From assembly GCA_034190875.2 (NCBI GenBank), contig CM067345.1, positions 19,819,329-19,883,328 of the forward strand: a DNA stretch of 64,000 nucleotides, read 5' to 3'. The notes beneath the pieces were generated by a model. The model saw nothing but the letters and a program-made list of their open reading frames with translations. It ran no database searches and was not told the DNA's origin. Source of the stretch: Urechis unicinctus (lineage: Eukaryota; Annelida; Polychaeta; Xenopneusta; Urechidae). The translations under genes and the position numbers were made by a program. This document shows, piece by piece, positions 17,068 to 37,100 of the stretch; position 1 is the first letter of the stretch; each line of letters starts with the position of its first letter.

Positions 17068-18522
17068 CTACTGCCTCCGGAGATTTTCAAGACGAGCCTC
17101 TAAGTCAGCATCAGCATCTGAAACTCCACCCCCACCCCCGGCAGCTGCTGCAGCTGGCTGTTTGGATGGACCTGCCTTAGCAACCACTGCTGATGCTCCT
17201 GTTCCGGGTAAATCTATAAACAAATAGCAATGGCAGAACACAATGACCAGCCAATTTTTAGTCATAATAAACAGTCTAAATTTTACATAAAAATCATTCT
17301 TATGCCAATGAGATTTTGCTCTAGCAAGCCCCTCCCACTGCTCTTCCAGGCAATTTTAGGCAAATCTGTAGCACTTAACCATATGTATGAATGATCAATA
17401 TATTTATGCAGAGTGGCACAATACCAATAACCAGGCTCAAGTCTTGAACTATTTAAGACATATACATCGAATGAATCATGTCAGATTGCATTACCTGATA
17501 ATTGGTCAGCCATTTGCAGTCCTAACTCATCCAGTACTTGACCAACAATGGCTTCACTGTAAGGAAGATATGCATAACCAACTCCAGCGTTAAACAAGTC
17601 CTTCCTCAACAAGTGAAATAATATTGCTTGAGTTTGATGTGATCAATTACATAGTTAATTGCATAATTACCTTTCCTCCTCATCATCATCCTCTCCCATG
17701 GCATCATCAATTGCATCATTCATCATTTCCTCTTTCATTTCCATAATCTCAGACTGTTTCTCAAACTCCATCATAATTTTCTGTATTTGAGGCAATTTCA
17801 GCTGTAAAAAAAAAACCCCACACCAATAAAGGTCTTGTGAACCGGGACGATGCTAACTATGTGTAGGTGTAACACAAATATGTTCTTTTCTGAAAATAGT
17901 AAGAATGCTACATAATTTATGGAGAACAACCTGTTTGTTCATGGTGGCCATGGCTTTTGTTACACCTTTCATTGCCTGAGCCATGGCATCATTTGATTTC
18001 AGAGTCTGTATCTTCAGTGATACTGCTTGTATATTGGCTTTCATCATGATGAATTTCTTCACATATCTCCTGGTGCGCACCAAATCCTTAGCCATGATTT
18101 TGACAGCATCCTAAAACGACATTAGCATTATTATATTCATAAACAGATGTTAGAAATTGGTCAACCAAGATGTCACAATAAATCTGATCTAAGGAAATAA
18201 GTTTGTCACTGTGTAAGAAGGTTATGAATTTGTGCATCAAATCAGCCAAAAGTTTTGCAGTTGTACTTGATGATATCAGAAAAATAAATTTGAGAAATTA
18301 TTAAACACAAGAAGATCGATTTTCCAAAGTTAAAAAGTGACTACAGACCATTTGGCCCTGCTTGGCCATTTTCTTGATATCTGCAATGACCTTCTTCTCC
18401 TGGTTTTCCATGTGTTGCCTTTCCCTGTCCAGTTCACGCATTGCCTTGTTGAGTGCCCGTTGGTTTTGACGTAACATCTCCTGAGGCGTCTTTTTCTTGC
18501 CAAATAGAAATTCAAACGGCAT
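17068..18522 (-). CDS. CHMP2A: Charged multivesicular body protein 2A (ESCRT-III subunit)
   Basis: CHMP2A polymerises on membranes with the other ESCRT-III proteins and recruits the ATPase VPS4 for budding and scission at endosomes, the midbody and the nuclear envelope. Five exons join in phase: 18522-18349, 18110-17931, 17801-17671, 17556-17495 and 17213-17068, giving 230 aa (human 222). The N-terminus MPFEFLFGKKKTPQEM aligns with the family start and is slightly longer. The basic first helices (ADIKKMAKQGQM, DLVRTRRYVKKF) and the acidic C-terminal helices (MNDAIDDAMGEDDEEE) are intact. The last eleven residues, LEARLENLRRQ, are the MIT-interacting motif (MIM1) that VPS4 binds. An AG acceptor just upstream (at 18546) implies a non-coding first exon. 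A run of Ala and Gly before the MIM is specific to this copy. Confidence 0.97.
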
Positions 18523-18545
18523 TTTGATGAGGTGGGAAGGACCTT

Positions 18546-20987
18546 CTGAAAAATATCCATATGATTGTTTGAATAATAACACACACAAACACTGCAACTT
18601 AAAGAGAACCAACAGCTTGTTTGGTGCATCGATCTTTTCTTCCTTATCTTAGACTTACACACTATGCAACTTTAATTAATGCCGCCTATATGTCCATGAG
18701 GGATAGTACAGACAAATATTTAGCAATTACAAAACCACCTTAGTGTCATGAGTTATATAGAGTTTAGAAGTGTGATAGATTCGAATCACTGGTATCGTGA
18801 ATGTGACAAGGTGATGCCTCATGATTATGAATCACTCATTCCGAATCAGCAGTACCGACTTTAGCTACAATTGTCCTCAGTGACAGTCTCCGCGTTTATC
18901 ACAATATCATACTTTCCTAGTTTTAAAATCATAAAACAGGACAAATCAGGTTATGATGGTTCCTTTTGGCAAAAACTCACCAAGAAAACAAACTATATGA
19001 CACACTGTAAACTTCCTTCGACTGAGATTAGTTGTGAGTATTGTGTATGTTGACATATGACATCACTAGCTTTCGTGCATACTCTCTGCTTATATAATTT
19101 TAATATAAGTTAAATAAAATTACTATATCTTATATTTTTCACACCAAATTATAAAAATACAATTATTATATATATAACTATATGTCATTACATAATAGAT
19201 AAAATTTTATAAGTTTGAGATTATAATTCAGCTGGTACCCCTATCCACATTTCAGTTTTTCGGGAACATGAAACTAGATCTAGGCTAAAGTCACACTTTC
19301 GCTGATGCGTAATAATCCCTATTCACATTATCTAACAAAATTTGATAAATGTAATAACTAAAGATAAAAAAAGTTCTATCAATAATCTACCAGTGAAAAT
19401 TTTGAATGTGTTAATGCAGTTTTGGTAAAAATTTTCTCCCTAAGTCATCGAACTATTTTTAGTGGAGTCCACATTCTCAAAGAAATATTGAAAGTATCAG
19501 TACCAGCTAAACAAAACTTGACATGGCCGCCTGGAGAAGTGCGAAGTTTTCTGGGGTGATGCTTATTTGTTCAATAATTTATTGTTTTTCTCTAGTAGAA
19601 CTGTTTGATTGCAATTTTGCTTATATTATGTGGTTTTCTCTCTTATATCTGCGTCAATATATGCTATGAAAATCCGTTAACGACCAATAATTGGGACTCG
19701 GTATTGAGCGCTTTGTCAGCATACTTGACTCTTGAGAGTTGAGTTGATGATCTAACATACGAAAGAAAGACTTTATTGTGAGCGTTGGGCCGAAGACTGA
19801 CCGCAAACTTATTTCCTCAGGTAGGAGTAAATTCAAGTTATTATGAGATAAGCTTTTAGCAAGCAACAAATACTCAGTGAAATTGTCAGTGAAATGCCCA
19901 GCTCCAGCTAGTCTAGTCCCACCAACACCGTGTTCGACGGATGCCTTCGTGACACTTACACTTACAGTCCAACTCCAGTCCCTATAAGACGCAACGGCGA
20001 AACTGGACAATGAGTTTTAATTGCAGGGTATCTCCATTTTATGGAGGGCTGGGCAATATCGATTAGCTTGCATACTATACAATCAACCTTGGCGGAGTTG
20101 GCACACTAGAATACAGTGACTGATTACACATAAACCAATTGATATTTTATGTAGCCAACGCTTGTTTAAAACCTTAGTGCGACCACAATTCGTTCAGTGA
20201 CCGACCTTTGACCCAAGCACGTTCATGCCGACAAAACTTTTGTCATTGTCTTAGTCTGACAGTGTCCCAAGACCCAATCCACAAACTATCTATGAGTATG
20301 AACCAAAACGTTGCACAATCGTTGGCGATATCCTAATGCTTCTCAAAGCGAATGACTTGGTGAACATCGACTCAGAGATTATAATTTGGATATATCCATA
20401 AATATAGAAGTGCTAACACTGGCCAACGAGAAAAAATATGATTTTGGTCAGGAGAACTTAATCAAACAGCTGTAATTGCATGTTTAACAAAATCTCTTTA
20501 ACTTCACTATTGCAGGGTATTGAATTGGACAGCCCTACAAACCAAAGTCGTCCAGCTAAGCTCCAACCACAACCCAAACACTGAGGAACTTCAATTGTGA
20601 CTAGCTATTCTTAAAGATAATTTTTTCCATGAGTGTAAAAAAAGGTAATATACACACAATTTTGCATCTAATCTTTACCCCGTAAACTTCACAATTAGCT
20701 GTTGTGCCGTTATTTGTACTCCTTGAATAAGGGTATTGACTGAAGGTCTGGTACTGGAGCCAGTAAAGTTGTAACTTATGCTAGTACCTCAAAGATTTGG
20801 ATGGAATCATTGTGAAATATAAAAAAGTGGCTAACTGAAGGTCCGCAAAATAACTTAGCCCCTGGCAGCAGCATCCACTCAATTCATTGTTCTTGGTCTT
20901 AACGTCTGCTCAGTGAATGAAAAACCATCCGTGGTGTGATGGTTTGTCTACTAATGAGACATGAAACCTTAATGTACAGCATATCTA
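18546..20987. other. Region between divergent CHMP2A and CSDE1
   Basis: It holds the 5' non-coding exon and promoter of CHMP2A on the left and probably 5' UTR exons of CSDE1 on the right (for example an AG border near 20516). I could not fix any of these. No conserved coding exon is visible. Confidence 0.5.
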
Positions 20988-21833
20988 CAGGGCTTGAAAT
21001 TAACACCCGTCCGCCCGTCACTGACGGGTGATTTTATGGCCGGATGGGTAGATATAGCCCAATCACACGTCCTGCTGACGGGTAACTTTTCACGGTGAAT
21101 ACTGTTTGTTTGTTACACAGACAAATAAGAACATAGCGATACTAGCGAGACTAATCAGAGCGCGCAGCGTGTTGTCTGACAACGAAAGCTGTTCTGGTGA
21201 ACATCAACAAGATTACTGCTTGGGTCATCTATAGTATTGTTTACAGTTACACACATTCAGCGATTATATGTCTGATGTTGATGTAGATTTACACATGCAC
21301 ACAGATTATTACAAGTCTGTCTGCTCTACCAGCTCTTTAACTCTAAAAGACTTGAAACACCTGTTCAACTAATTTATTTGAGTTGGGCCGCTCCAAGATC
21401 AGTCAGTTAACGTGTATGGCGACTTCCCAATTGCAGCTGTATCAGTTCATTTAACACGTGCACATGGTTACAGATTAGCCATGGTCACTATTCGTTTAAG
21501 TGTAATTTGTATTGACGCGCTGATTTAGAAGCCACACCGCTTGTGCTCATTATTCTTACTTTGATGACTTAATTGAACATATATCAATCAAGGTTAACGT
21601 GTACATGCTAAACGGCGCCAGCCTCAATCAATCAAACGAAAGGTGTTTCTCGTCCAGCCGCGTGATATGTGCGCGCGCGTGTCAAAGCTATGTGCAGCGT
21701 TTGAGTTCATCTTGACGCATTATGTAATAGGTATCTTTTTTGTTTGGACGGGTAGAATCTGTTAAGGACAGGTAGCATCTCCTGGCTACCCGTCCTGATG
21801 ACGGGTGGCCATTTTAGTTAATTTCCAGCCCTG
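20988..21833. mobile_element. Non-autonomous hAT-like DNA transposon
   Basis: The left end CAGGGCTTGAAATTAAC at 20988 is matched at 21833 by its inverted copy (one mismatch), giving terminal inverted repeats of about 17 bp. Exact 6-bp direct repeats TATCTA flank it (20982-20987 and 21834-21839), consistent with a target-site duplication. The 846-bp interior has no transposase frame. Near both ends are GACGGGTG/CACCCGTC segments that add subterminal pairing. The CAGGG terminus is typical of hAT elements, although those usually duplicate 8 bp; the superfamily is an inference. Confidence 0.88.
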
Positions 21834-21839
21834 TATCTA

Positions 21840-22369
21840 TCAAATTATGTTTTGGTTTGCATCCCCCTGCCTACACAATTCGAGAACACTGCATAAAAAA
21901 ATGCAACCAAGTCTTCAAATTGAGATAAAGCCCAATGGTTGTGTTGTTATTTGTGATGTAGTGCCCATTATGAACAAGGCATATATATTGCGAGGCAGCT
22001 CATTTGCATTTTAGAGTATTTTATGTTTGTAATGCAATCAGTTTTGTGGTGGAAAATCCATAATATTGAAGAGCTTATTGTATTTTGATCTTTGTTTGCA
22101 GATCCACTAATCTTTCACTGAAATTCTGCTTGGAGGCCTTTCTTCACAACAGGCCAACAGTAATAACAGACTTCAAAAAGTGTTCACATCATCTACTGCA
22201 AATGAAACAACCTCTTCCCTCTCAATAATCCCAGAAAAACTTGTACCATATATGGTCGCACTCATCGCACTGAGGATTGTGGCATCAACAAAACAGTTGT
22301 TTGAATAAGATTTTTCCAACAACGACGCAAGTGGAACAAATAAAGCAAGTTCAACAATAAACTGTGTTG
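21840..22369. other. Probable 5' UTR of CSDE1
   Basis: An AG border near 22101 begins a stretch that runs into the CSDE1 start exon. An in-frame TAA (22358-22360) closes the frame just before the first ATG, so this is untranslated if transcribed. Confidence 0.5.
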
Positions 22370-29066
<6,697 letters not shown>

Positions 29067-31170
29067 TTGTATGGGCTTGGGGAAAAATACTTCAAAAAAA
29101 TCTTAATTGAGAAAAAAAGGAACTAAAAATAACAAAAATATAAAACTTTACCCCCAAAAAAACAAGAAACAAAACGGAAGATGAAATCTTGAGCCCTGAA
29201 TGGTTACCATAGCAACATTGCATTTAAAGGATTTTATTTTTGTCATGATTTAGTCGGGCCTGTGATGACTGAGAATGGTGTGGTTGCTGAGAATGGCCTT
29301 GCCCTTGAATGTCTGATGCTTTATCCACTCTTGAGAACATGTATTTGATAGTCTATTATACTCACTCTTTTGGCTCCTTTTTTTTTATTCTCTGTATTTC
29401 AATATCTAATTCATTCATTATTTAGATCTATCTGTGTGGCTGAAAGAGTACATGATTTCAGGAACATATGAACATATAACTGAATGATTTGAGGGTTAAT
29501 TGAGCAATGAGAGTGATTGAATGCACAGACTAGCGAGGGCCTGGTATTATTGCCTTGCTATGGTAACTGTTTTGCAGTGTGATATGCACCTTGTTACAAT
29601 GCTTATCAATCAATTTAACCACTGGGCACAAAAAATATATTGCCTGATAGGTGGACTATTTATTATTAATCTTGTGATTTGGAGCCTGGCTGTACAACAG
29701 AATCCGGGCAACAGTTGATCCCACATGAGGATGAGTAAATGATGAAACACAGAAGCACAGACTGTGCTTTCCAAGTGCCTGTGACCTTGTCAATGACCTC
29801 CAACAGGATGTACTGCCTGTTTGTGTGATGGTGCTGATCGGACTTGAAATAACCCATGATCCACCTGTTTTACAAATCGCTTTGTTGCATTCTTAAGTCA
29901 GCAGCGCAAACGAAATGGAAAAAGTCAACAGTTGAAAACAGCCGTCAGTTTGGTGAATAAAGTTTGGAAAAGCATGTTTTTTTTACATTATTTTAATTTG
30001 AAGTTTGTGTTGATACACATACGTCTGCTGTTTGTTTGGTCTGTTCAGCAGTTGGCGAACTTCATCATTAGGTATTTTGTTTGCAACTCAACTGTTGTTA
30101 TCTATGGTTTATTCTTCAAGTTGTCCAGGTGAAATGCATCACAGATCATAAGCCTGGTATTGTTACAATTTAGTTTGATACAAATAATTTCATATGAAAT
30201 TTGTCCTATCATACAAATGGGTCTTGAAAGTTACATACTGAACAGTAGCCTGTTATCTACATCTAATCATATGAGTGATTGTCTTAAAATATCACGTACA
30301 TGTAGTTATATTGTTCAGAAGGCTAGATATTTTGGCAGGTTACTTAAGTTGAAATTAATTCTGATGCCTTAACTCTTTGTTTCAACATTTTCTCTAAATT
30401 TTCTATCATGGTCACTGCTATGACAACATTTGTGATGAAACTGGTGGACAGATCAACAACACCCCTTGCCTGTGAGATATCAGTTTCATTGCAATATACA
30501 CAGTATAGCTCCCATAGTCCTAGCTGAGTCAATTGGTGATGTCTCAAAAACTAATGGCACTTAGAATATGTAAAATTCCCAGTCTTTCAGACAAGTGTCA
30601 AATGCTGATCATTTGAACGAAAATCAATGATGATACAAGTTTGCATGGGATAATGTTGCAAAATATTACACCACTGCAGGGATGACAAGTCCATACTATC
30701 ATTCACGTTTATTGACCATAATATAGTTATACCGATACACTTATATCCATCTTGTGCATAAATAATACAAAATATGAATTCATTTGCTTTCAGGGTGTGG
30801 GTTAGGTAAACTGTGCCAGTTATAGGAGGTGCTACTAGAGAGCATATTCACAAATTTCCTGTTTGATATCTGCAGGTGATGAAACGTGATAGATTTAGTC
30901 TATTACATTCAGAGACGCTTATTAGAGATATGATCCATTCATAGTTCACATCATTCAATCTCTCACACAAATACCTTATAAATCTGATGCTGGCTGGTGG
31001 GAATTCAATAACAACAGGGAATTAACAGTTGGGGAGAAACAAGACTAGGATGCTAGTGTAGCCATCCCAAAGACAAACCAAGTCGTACAAAACACACCAG
31101 TACACCGTAACTCTCGTTTTACATGCAAAGATCCTTATCCATTAAAATATCCCCAGCTGAGCGACAACAG
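29067..31170. other. Region between the convergent 3' ends of CSDE1 and CIP2A
   Basis: AT-rich sequence with no recognisable gene. It must hold both 3' UTRs. I saw no AATAAA close behind the CSDE1 stop that I would trust. Confidence 0.55.
30708..30713 (-). terminator. Candidate polyadenylation signal of CIP2A
   Basis: AATAAA on the minus strand (TTTATT as written), about 460 bp after the CIP2A stop. It is a candidate by position only. Confidence 0.35.
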
Positions 31171-34100
31171 TCAGAGGTTCAGAGTGGGGGGTGGGGCCTC
31201 TTTACCACTGCTAAGACTGTGTATCAACGTAGCTATCTGCTTGTGTTTTTCCAAGTCTGATTTCAGGGATCGCATTTGATTGTCTTTCTCTTTGCTGGCA
31301 TTTTCAAGTTGCTTACAGAGCAGATCAAAAGATGTCACCTGTATTTCACACATAATTTAAACAAAATAGTGATTCAACAAATCACAAGAATTGCTGCCCA
31401 ATGAGAGTCAATCAATAACTTTATCTAAACATTGTAGCAAATCAATATTTGGATTAAATATAAAATTGTTTTCACATGCCCACATGAACTGATAACCAAC
31501 CAACTGACTGGGGTTAGTTTTCCACCAAGTAAAGGAACAACAATATGATGAATTAGTGTCATACCTGATCCTGGAGCTTCTTCTTTGCCTGCTCGGCCTT
31601 GGACAGTTCTGACCTGAGCTGATCGATGGCTGTCTCCATCTCCTCGTGCTCGTGTTCGGTCTTCTTCAGCCGTTCCTGGACTCGACTCAGTGACTTGTTC
31701 AGCTCTGTCCACAGACCAAAGAGATACTTAAAATATGATATTCAATAATGTGGTAATCTAAAATGGTTACAGTATAGCAGTTTGTATTTTGATGATTGAA
31801 GGTGAGGTAAAAATGGAATTGGCTACTTGATTGTTAAGAAATTGGGTTATTTATAGCCTCCTTTAAAGATACGAGATCTAACTGATTACCATGTCTGCTT
31901 TAGATTTATAAGATCTGATTACCATGTGTCTTTAAAGATAAGATCTAACTGATTACTTTGTCTTCTTTAAAGATAAGACATCTGACTGATCCTCAAATCT
32001 TTGTAAACATAAATGTGTCAATGAAAAGAGGAGGTGGCTGTGTAGTAGACTGGGAGAGCATCAATGGTTCACGCACCTTTCTCCCGGGCTTCTTTCTCTT
32101 TGAGTGTATCGTTAAGAGCCGTTCTCTCTTCCTGAAGACTGCTCAGCTGCTGACTGGCCCTATATCGAGGAACAGGTAATTATAAAATGAGGGCTTTAAG
32201 TTCCCTCTGAACGTAGTATGGCATATCAAGAGCAAACGTGATAATGGACATGGTATAACAAAACACCTTACAGACCGTAATTCACCTGCTCCACACTATA
32301 TACAAACACGCTCACATACACAATGATGGACCTGCTCCACACTATATACAAACACGCTCACATACACAATGAAGGACCTGCTCCACACTATATACAAACA
32401 CGCTCACATACACAATGAAGGACCTGCTCCACACTATATACAAACATGCTCACATACACAGTGAAGGACCTGCTCCACACCACATACAAACATGCTCAGA
32501 TACATTATGATTGACCCGCTTCACACCACACCATATACAAACATGCTCAGATACATTATGATTGACCCGCTCCACACCAAACCATATACACAACATGCTC
32601 AGATACATTATGATTGACCCGCTCCACGCCACACCATACACAAGCATGCTCAGATACATTATGATTGACCTGCTCCACACCACACTATACACAAACATGC
32701 TCAGATACATAATGATTGACCCGCTCCACACCACACCATATACAAACATGCTCAGACACATAATTGAACTGCTCCACACAATATACAAACCTGCTCAGAT
32801 ACATTATGATTGACCCATACCGACCACTTCCACTCAAAGTGCAACGATCCAGTAAAAAAAAACCCACAGAAGCCATTGATATGAAAATAGTACAAAGAAC
32901 AGAGGAACAGTAAACTGACACATTGTGTTGCTGCTTCAGTGTCTCGTTGTGGCGACGTAATGTTTCATGCATTTCAGTCAATGTGGCGTGCTCCTGCTTA
33001 AGACTTGCTATCGTCCGCTGCGACGTTTCTAATCTGTACACCCATACACAGCATCAGCATTATCAAGGACAGGTTTGGCTGAGAATGGTCTAAAGGAACA
33101 CTGGGCGTTCCATTAGGTAGAAGCTTACCTCTGACTCTGTAAGTTGAATTTCTGTTGAAGGTCCTTGTGATCGTCAGCCAGATCCTCTAACCTGATACAA
33201 CACCACAAAGACCTCTCACCACATACACCACATTACCATCGCAGTGCCACATGCCATCTATATGAATGAAATATGTCAACAACTGCCTTGTGATGGGCTA
33301 TGAGTGTTAATTCTCCTAAGCATAAATTATTGACGATAATCAATATTTTCAACAAATGGCAGATAATATTCCCTCCGCATGGACGCAGAACTGCATACAT
33401 AAAACTATCTAGGAACCATAGCATTATTGGTAAAAGCTTCTTATAGTATGTTATTTAATCACTGGTATACTAGTGGCACTATCTGTCGCTGGCTGCATTA
33501 TATAAACCCGAGAGCAGCTAGAGTAGATGAGGAGTCACCTGGCGATGTCCTGGGCCATCTGCTCGAGGTCGTTCTGCTGCGATTCCTTCTCAATGGTCAT
33601 ATCGTTTAGACGCTGTTGGTACTGCAAGCCCTCCCGCTTACACTCCCGCAGAACGCCACGCAGCTTCTGCGACTGGAACATACCTCACTACATGACCAAT
33701 GCCACCCGCTGTCTTAGACTAATTGCACAAACACCGTGTAGTACAGATAATCTCAAAACCCTCAGCACATGTTGCTGCTACAAAATACAACCCATCTCTC
33801 AGTTAGTGATAACTGTTCATCGCTCTTCAGCCTGGGATCTCTTATATAATTGAATATTAACCTTCATATTGGCCTCGGCTATCTGACTTCATTCAGCTCT
33901 TACCTCGACATCGGCCTGGGCAATTTGGCAGCGGTAGTGAGTGATAAGGCGATCTGCCTGCTGTAACGCCAGTGCCTTGGCATCCAGGAGGTCCTGCAGC
34001 TGACTCTGATTGGTCTGTCAACATTCAGATATTCACCATCAAATAAATTAAAGAAGGGAGGTGGAGATTTCTCAATGACAATATATATACAGAATTCAAC

Positions 34101-37100
34101 CCAGACACATCTTTTTTTCCCCACATGGATATCACACATGTCACTGACCACAGGAAGGAGTCAGGTTCAATTCACTTCCATAAGCTAAGAGATATAGTTT
34201 AGCAGGTGAAAACATAACAAAAAATGTCACCTGTTGTGAGAGGAGCTTGTGTTCATACACACTGATGAGATCCGACTGCTTCATATCACTCAACTGACAC
34301 GCACACACATCAAATTGATAAGAAACATAAGATGAATACACTCACTCAAAAGATTGAAATCAAACGTGAAATAAACATCAAAGATGCAAAAAATGCTGTT
34401 GGCCAACGAATATGAAATCTTTGGTGTGATTAACTTAAAACACCTCTTCCTCAATGACACCCCACCCCACCTCTGGTTAGACCCTCATTAGAGGTACAAT
34501 AAACAGAGCAGTTAAACATTCAGACCTCCATTCCACTCTGCATCTTTTCAATAATGGATTGGACAGACTCCTCCAGGTCAGCATCAGTGAGCTTCCTGGA
34601 GGATGAGCTTCCCCCACTGCTGTTCCTCGACGCAGGTAAACCACCTGTCAGGGGTGCAATGTTCTCCTTACAGGTGAGGTAGGATGGTCGGTTGAGAGAG
34701 GAGGGGGGAGGGACAGGACATGACAACTGGGAGGAGTCTGTAACCTGTGTGTTACTGGACGCTGGGGGACGAACACAGTTACGTGCCGCTATGGAATCGC
34801 CCAGGCTGGTACAGCAAACACAAAGATGACTATACTTAATCAGGCATATTGGAATTTGAGTGGCTACATCAATATACACAAAATAGGCATATCATACCTG
34901 TGATTTAAACTAACGCACTGTGTCATTGTGAATACTGATGGTATTAGACTTGTAAGAAATTTATATTAAGTGTTATGTGTATGACTGGTGTTTTGGTGAG
35001 GATTAATAATTGGCAGAATCTTGTGTCCAAAAATATGACAGAGTATATGTTCTGTTCATACACAGCACTAGGAAACTCGTTGAGGGAGGCTCCCTGGCTG
35101 ACCATACGCAGAGCAATCTGGACACGATCCCGGCAGTGAGATGCCATACCTAGAGACAAGTAGGGTACCAGTCGAACATCCTGAATACACAACAGACACA
35201 CAAATCATTACCTGTCAGTGGGAGCAAAAACGAGAGGGAATCAGGCCATCACCAGTGGATGAACCGTTGCCATCACCTGTAGAAGAGTTGAGAGTTTGGC
35301 CTCCATACTGCCGACATGGCGACACAGCTGCAGCATCAGGTCCAGAGTGTAAAGAACTACATCTAATCCATGCTCCCTGGTACAACAAATATACAACACA
35401 TTACACAAACAAGGTTTGAAGTAATAGGGTTCAGGGGTCATTTTCCCTATTTACAGCTCACAGCCCCCTGAGAATGGCTCGGGAAAAGCCCAATGTAAAT
35501 CTAGCCAAACAAGTAGTCCAATAAAATCAATTAACACCTCAGAACTGACATAATGTTACATATACACATTATATATACCTTAAAAGCAACACGTATTCAA
35601 CCCATACATGGTTTATATATATAAGAACCACATAACATACCCCAGTTCATCGTTTGATTGTGACGTTTGAGTATGGCTGGGATACTCATTAGAGAGGGTA
35701 TTGCTTCCCAGTTGAAACTCCACTATATCCCAGCATGCATCAGCTGTAATGGTTTGCTCTACCAACTGACGCAGGTTGTCATCACAGCATATTGCTGGGC
35801 AAGTGTTAAGGATATGATCCTGTTAAAGAACAGTCTGAGAGGTCTGTCTCATGTGTGATTGCATGGGAAAAAAATAGGGTTAATCCAAATAAAAATGCAC
35901 GCAGCATGTTGTTCAACAGGTGTAAGGTATTGCTAAAGTATTGTCTGGCACGGTCCAATTGCCTGGCGTAACCTAAGGATACTGAGCAGCAGCTGGACGG
36001 CCTTAACAAGCCTCTGGCACCTCTTACTGGTGTCCAGAAGGCCCGATAGGTCATTGGGTGCAAGACTGGAATTGTTGGGCACGAGGGGGCAGGAGAGGAC
36101 ATCGTTCAGCATGGGCAGCACCAGGTCTGTACGTGGCTGCGACTGGTCAGATAAACCCAAGTCGAGGAACTCCTACATAAACAATGCCACTGCCAATCAG
36201 CTCAAATGGATGATACAATGTAAGATATATCTTCCAATGAGAGGCTTACCATCATGTAGGAGGCATTTACCAAAACTAACTGCCTAATTGGACAAGGATG
36301 AATAAGAAGTGCTGGTGTATACCTCATACATTTCCCTGAGGAAGGTCAGTGCCAGTAGGGGTGCAGCATCATGGGTCTCCACCAGCTGTGATGACCAGTG
36401 GATGACCGCGAAGAACGGCTCAGAGATCTCTCCAGGCTGAGACAGAAGGTCCTTGTACTCTGTTGGGTTGTGTAAACCCGGCGAGTCAAGGAGAGTACGA
36501 CACACGACACACCGCAGTCCATTCACGGAGCAGAAAGACAACAGCAACTCGAAGATCTGTCCATACAAATACACAAGATAATTTACAAGTTGGAGGAAGG
36601 TATCGGTTTAAAAAGTTCAGGTTCCACATTTTTGAACATCTCAGGCCATGTGATATAAACATAACATGGATAATTGCTAACTCCATCTTGACCTGAAGGA
36701 TTGGAGGACCAACATGACTGCTGGTTAACTGCCCTACAGGCTTTACCTGTTCTGTGCCTTCCACATCCTTACTACATAAACTCAGCCTGCCACTAGTACA
36801 AGTGATCCACATGTCTCATCACACCTCCCTCTCATCCACAACACTTGTATTGCAAGAATGCTTGGACAAAACACAGGCCTTCTGTCTAATGACAGATGGA
36901 ATTCCTTTTTTTCTTTCTTGAAAAGGTATCCTATTTGCACTGGGTATTTCAAAATATTCCATAAAGTTCAGGCACGAACGTTCATACCAAGTGCTACACA
37001 AGGCAATACATGTATATAATCTGAATCTGGCGGCCATTATTAGCTCAAAGTAAGCAGCCAATCACAACAATCAAGCCTCCTGAGAAACTCAACCCACAAT

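Noticed and set aside
19654-20010. 118-codon minus-strand frame between CHMP2A and CSDE1
   Set aside because: No domain, no splice context and no coding-like composition.
22101-22369. A possible zinc-knuckle-like fragment (CTIYGRTHRTEDC) just before the CSDE1 start
   Set aside because: The Cys/His spacing does not fit CCHC, the frame is short and ends in stops; it fits a 5' UTR better.
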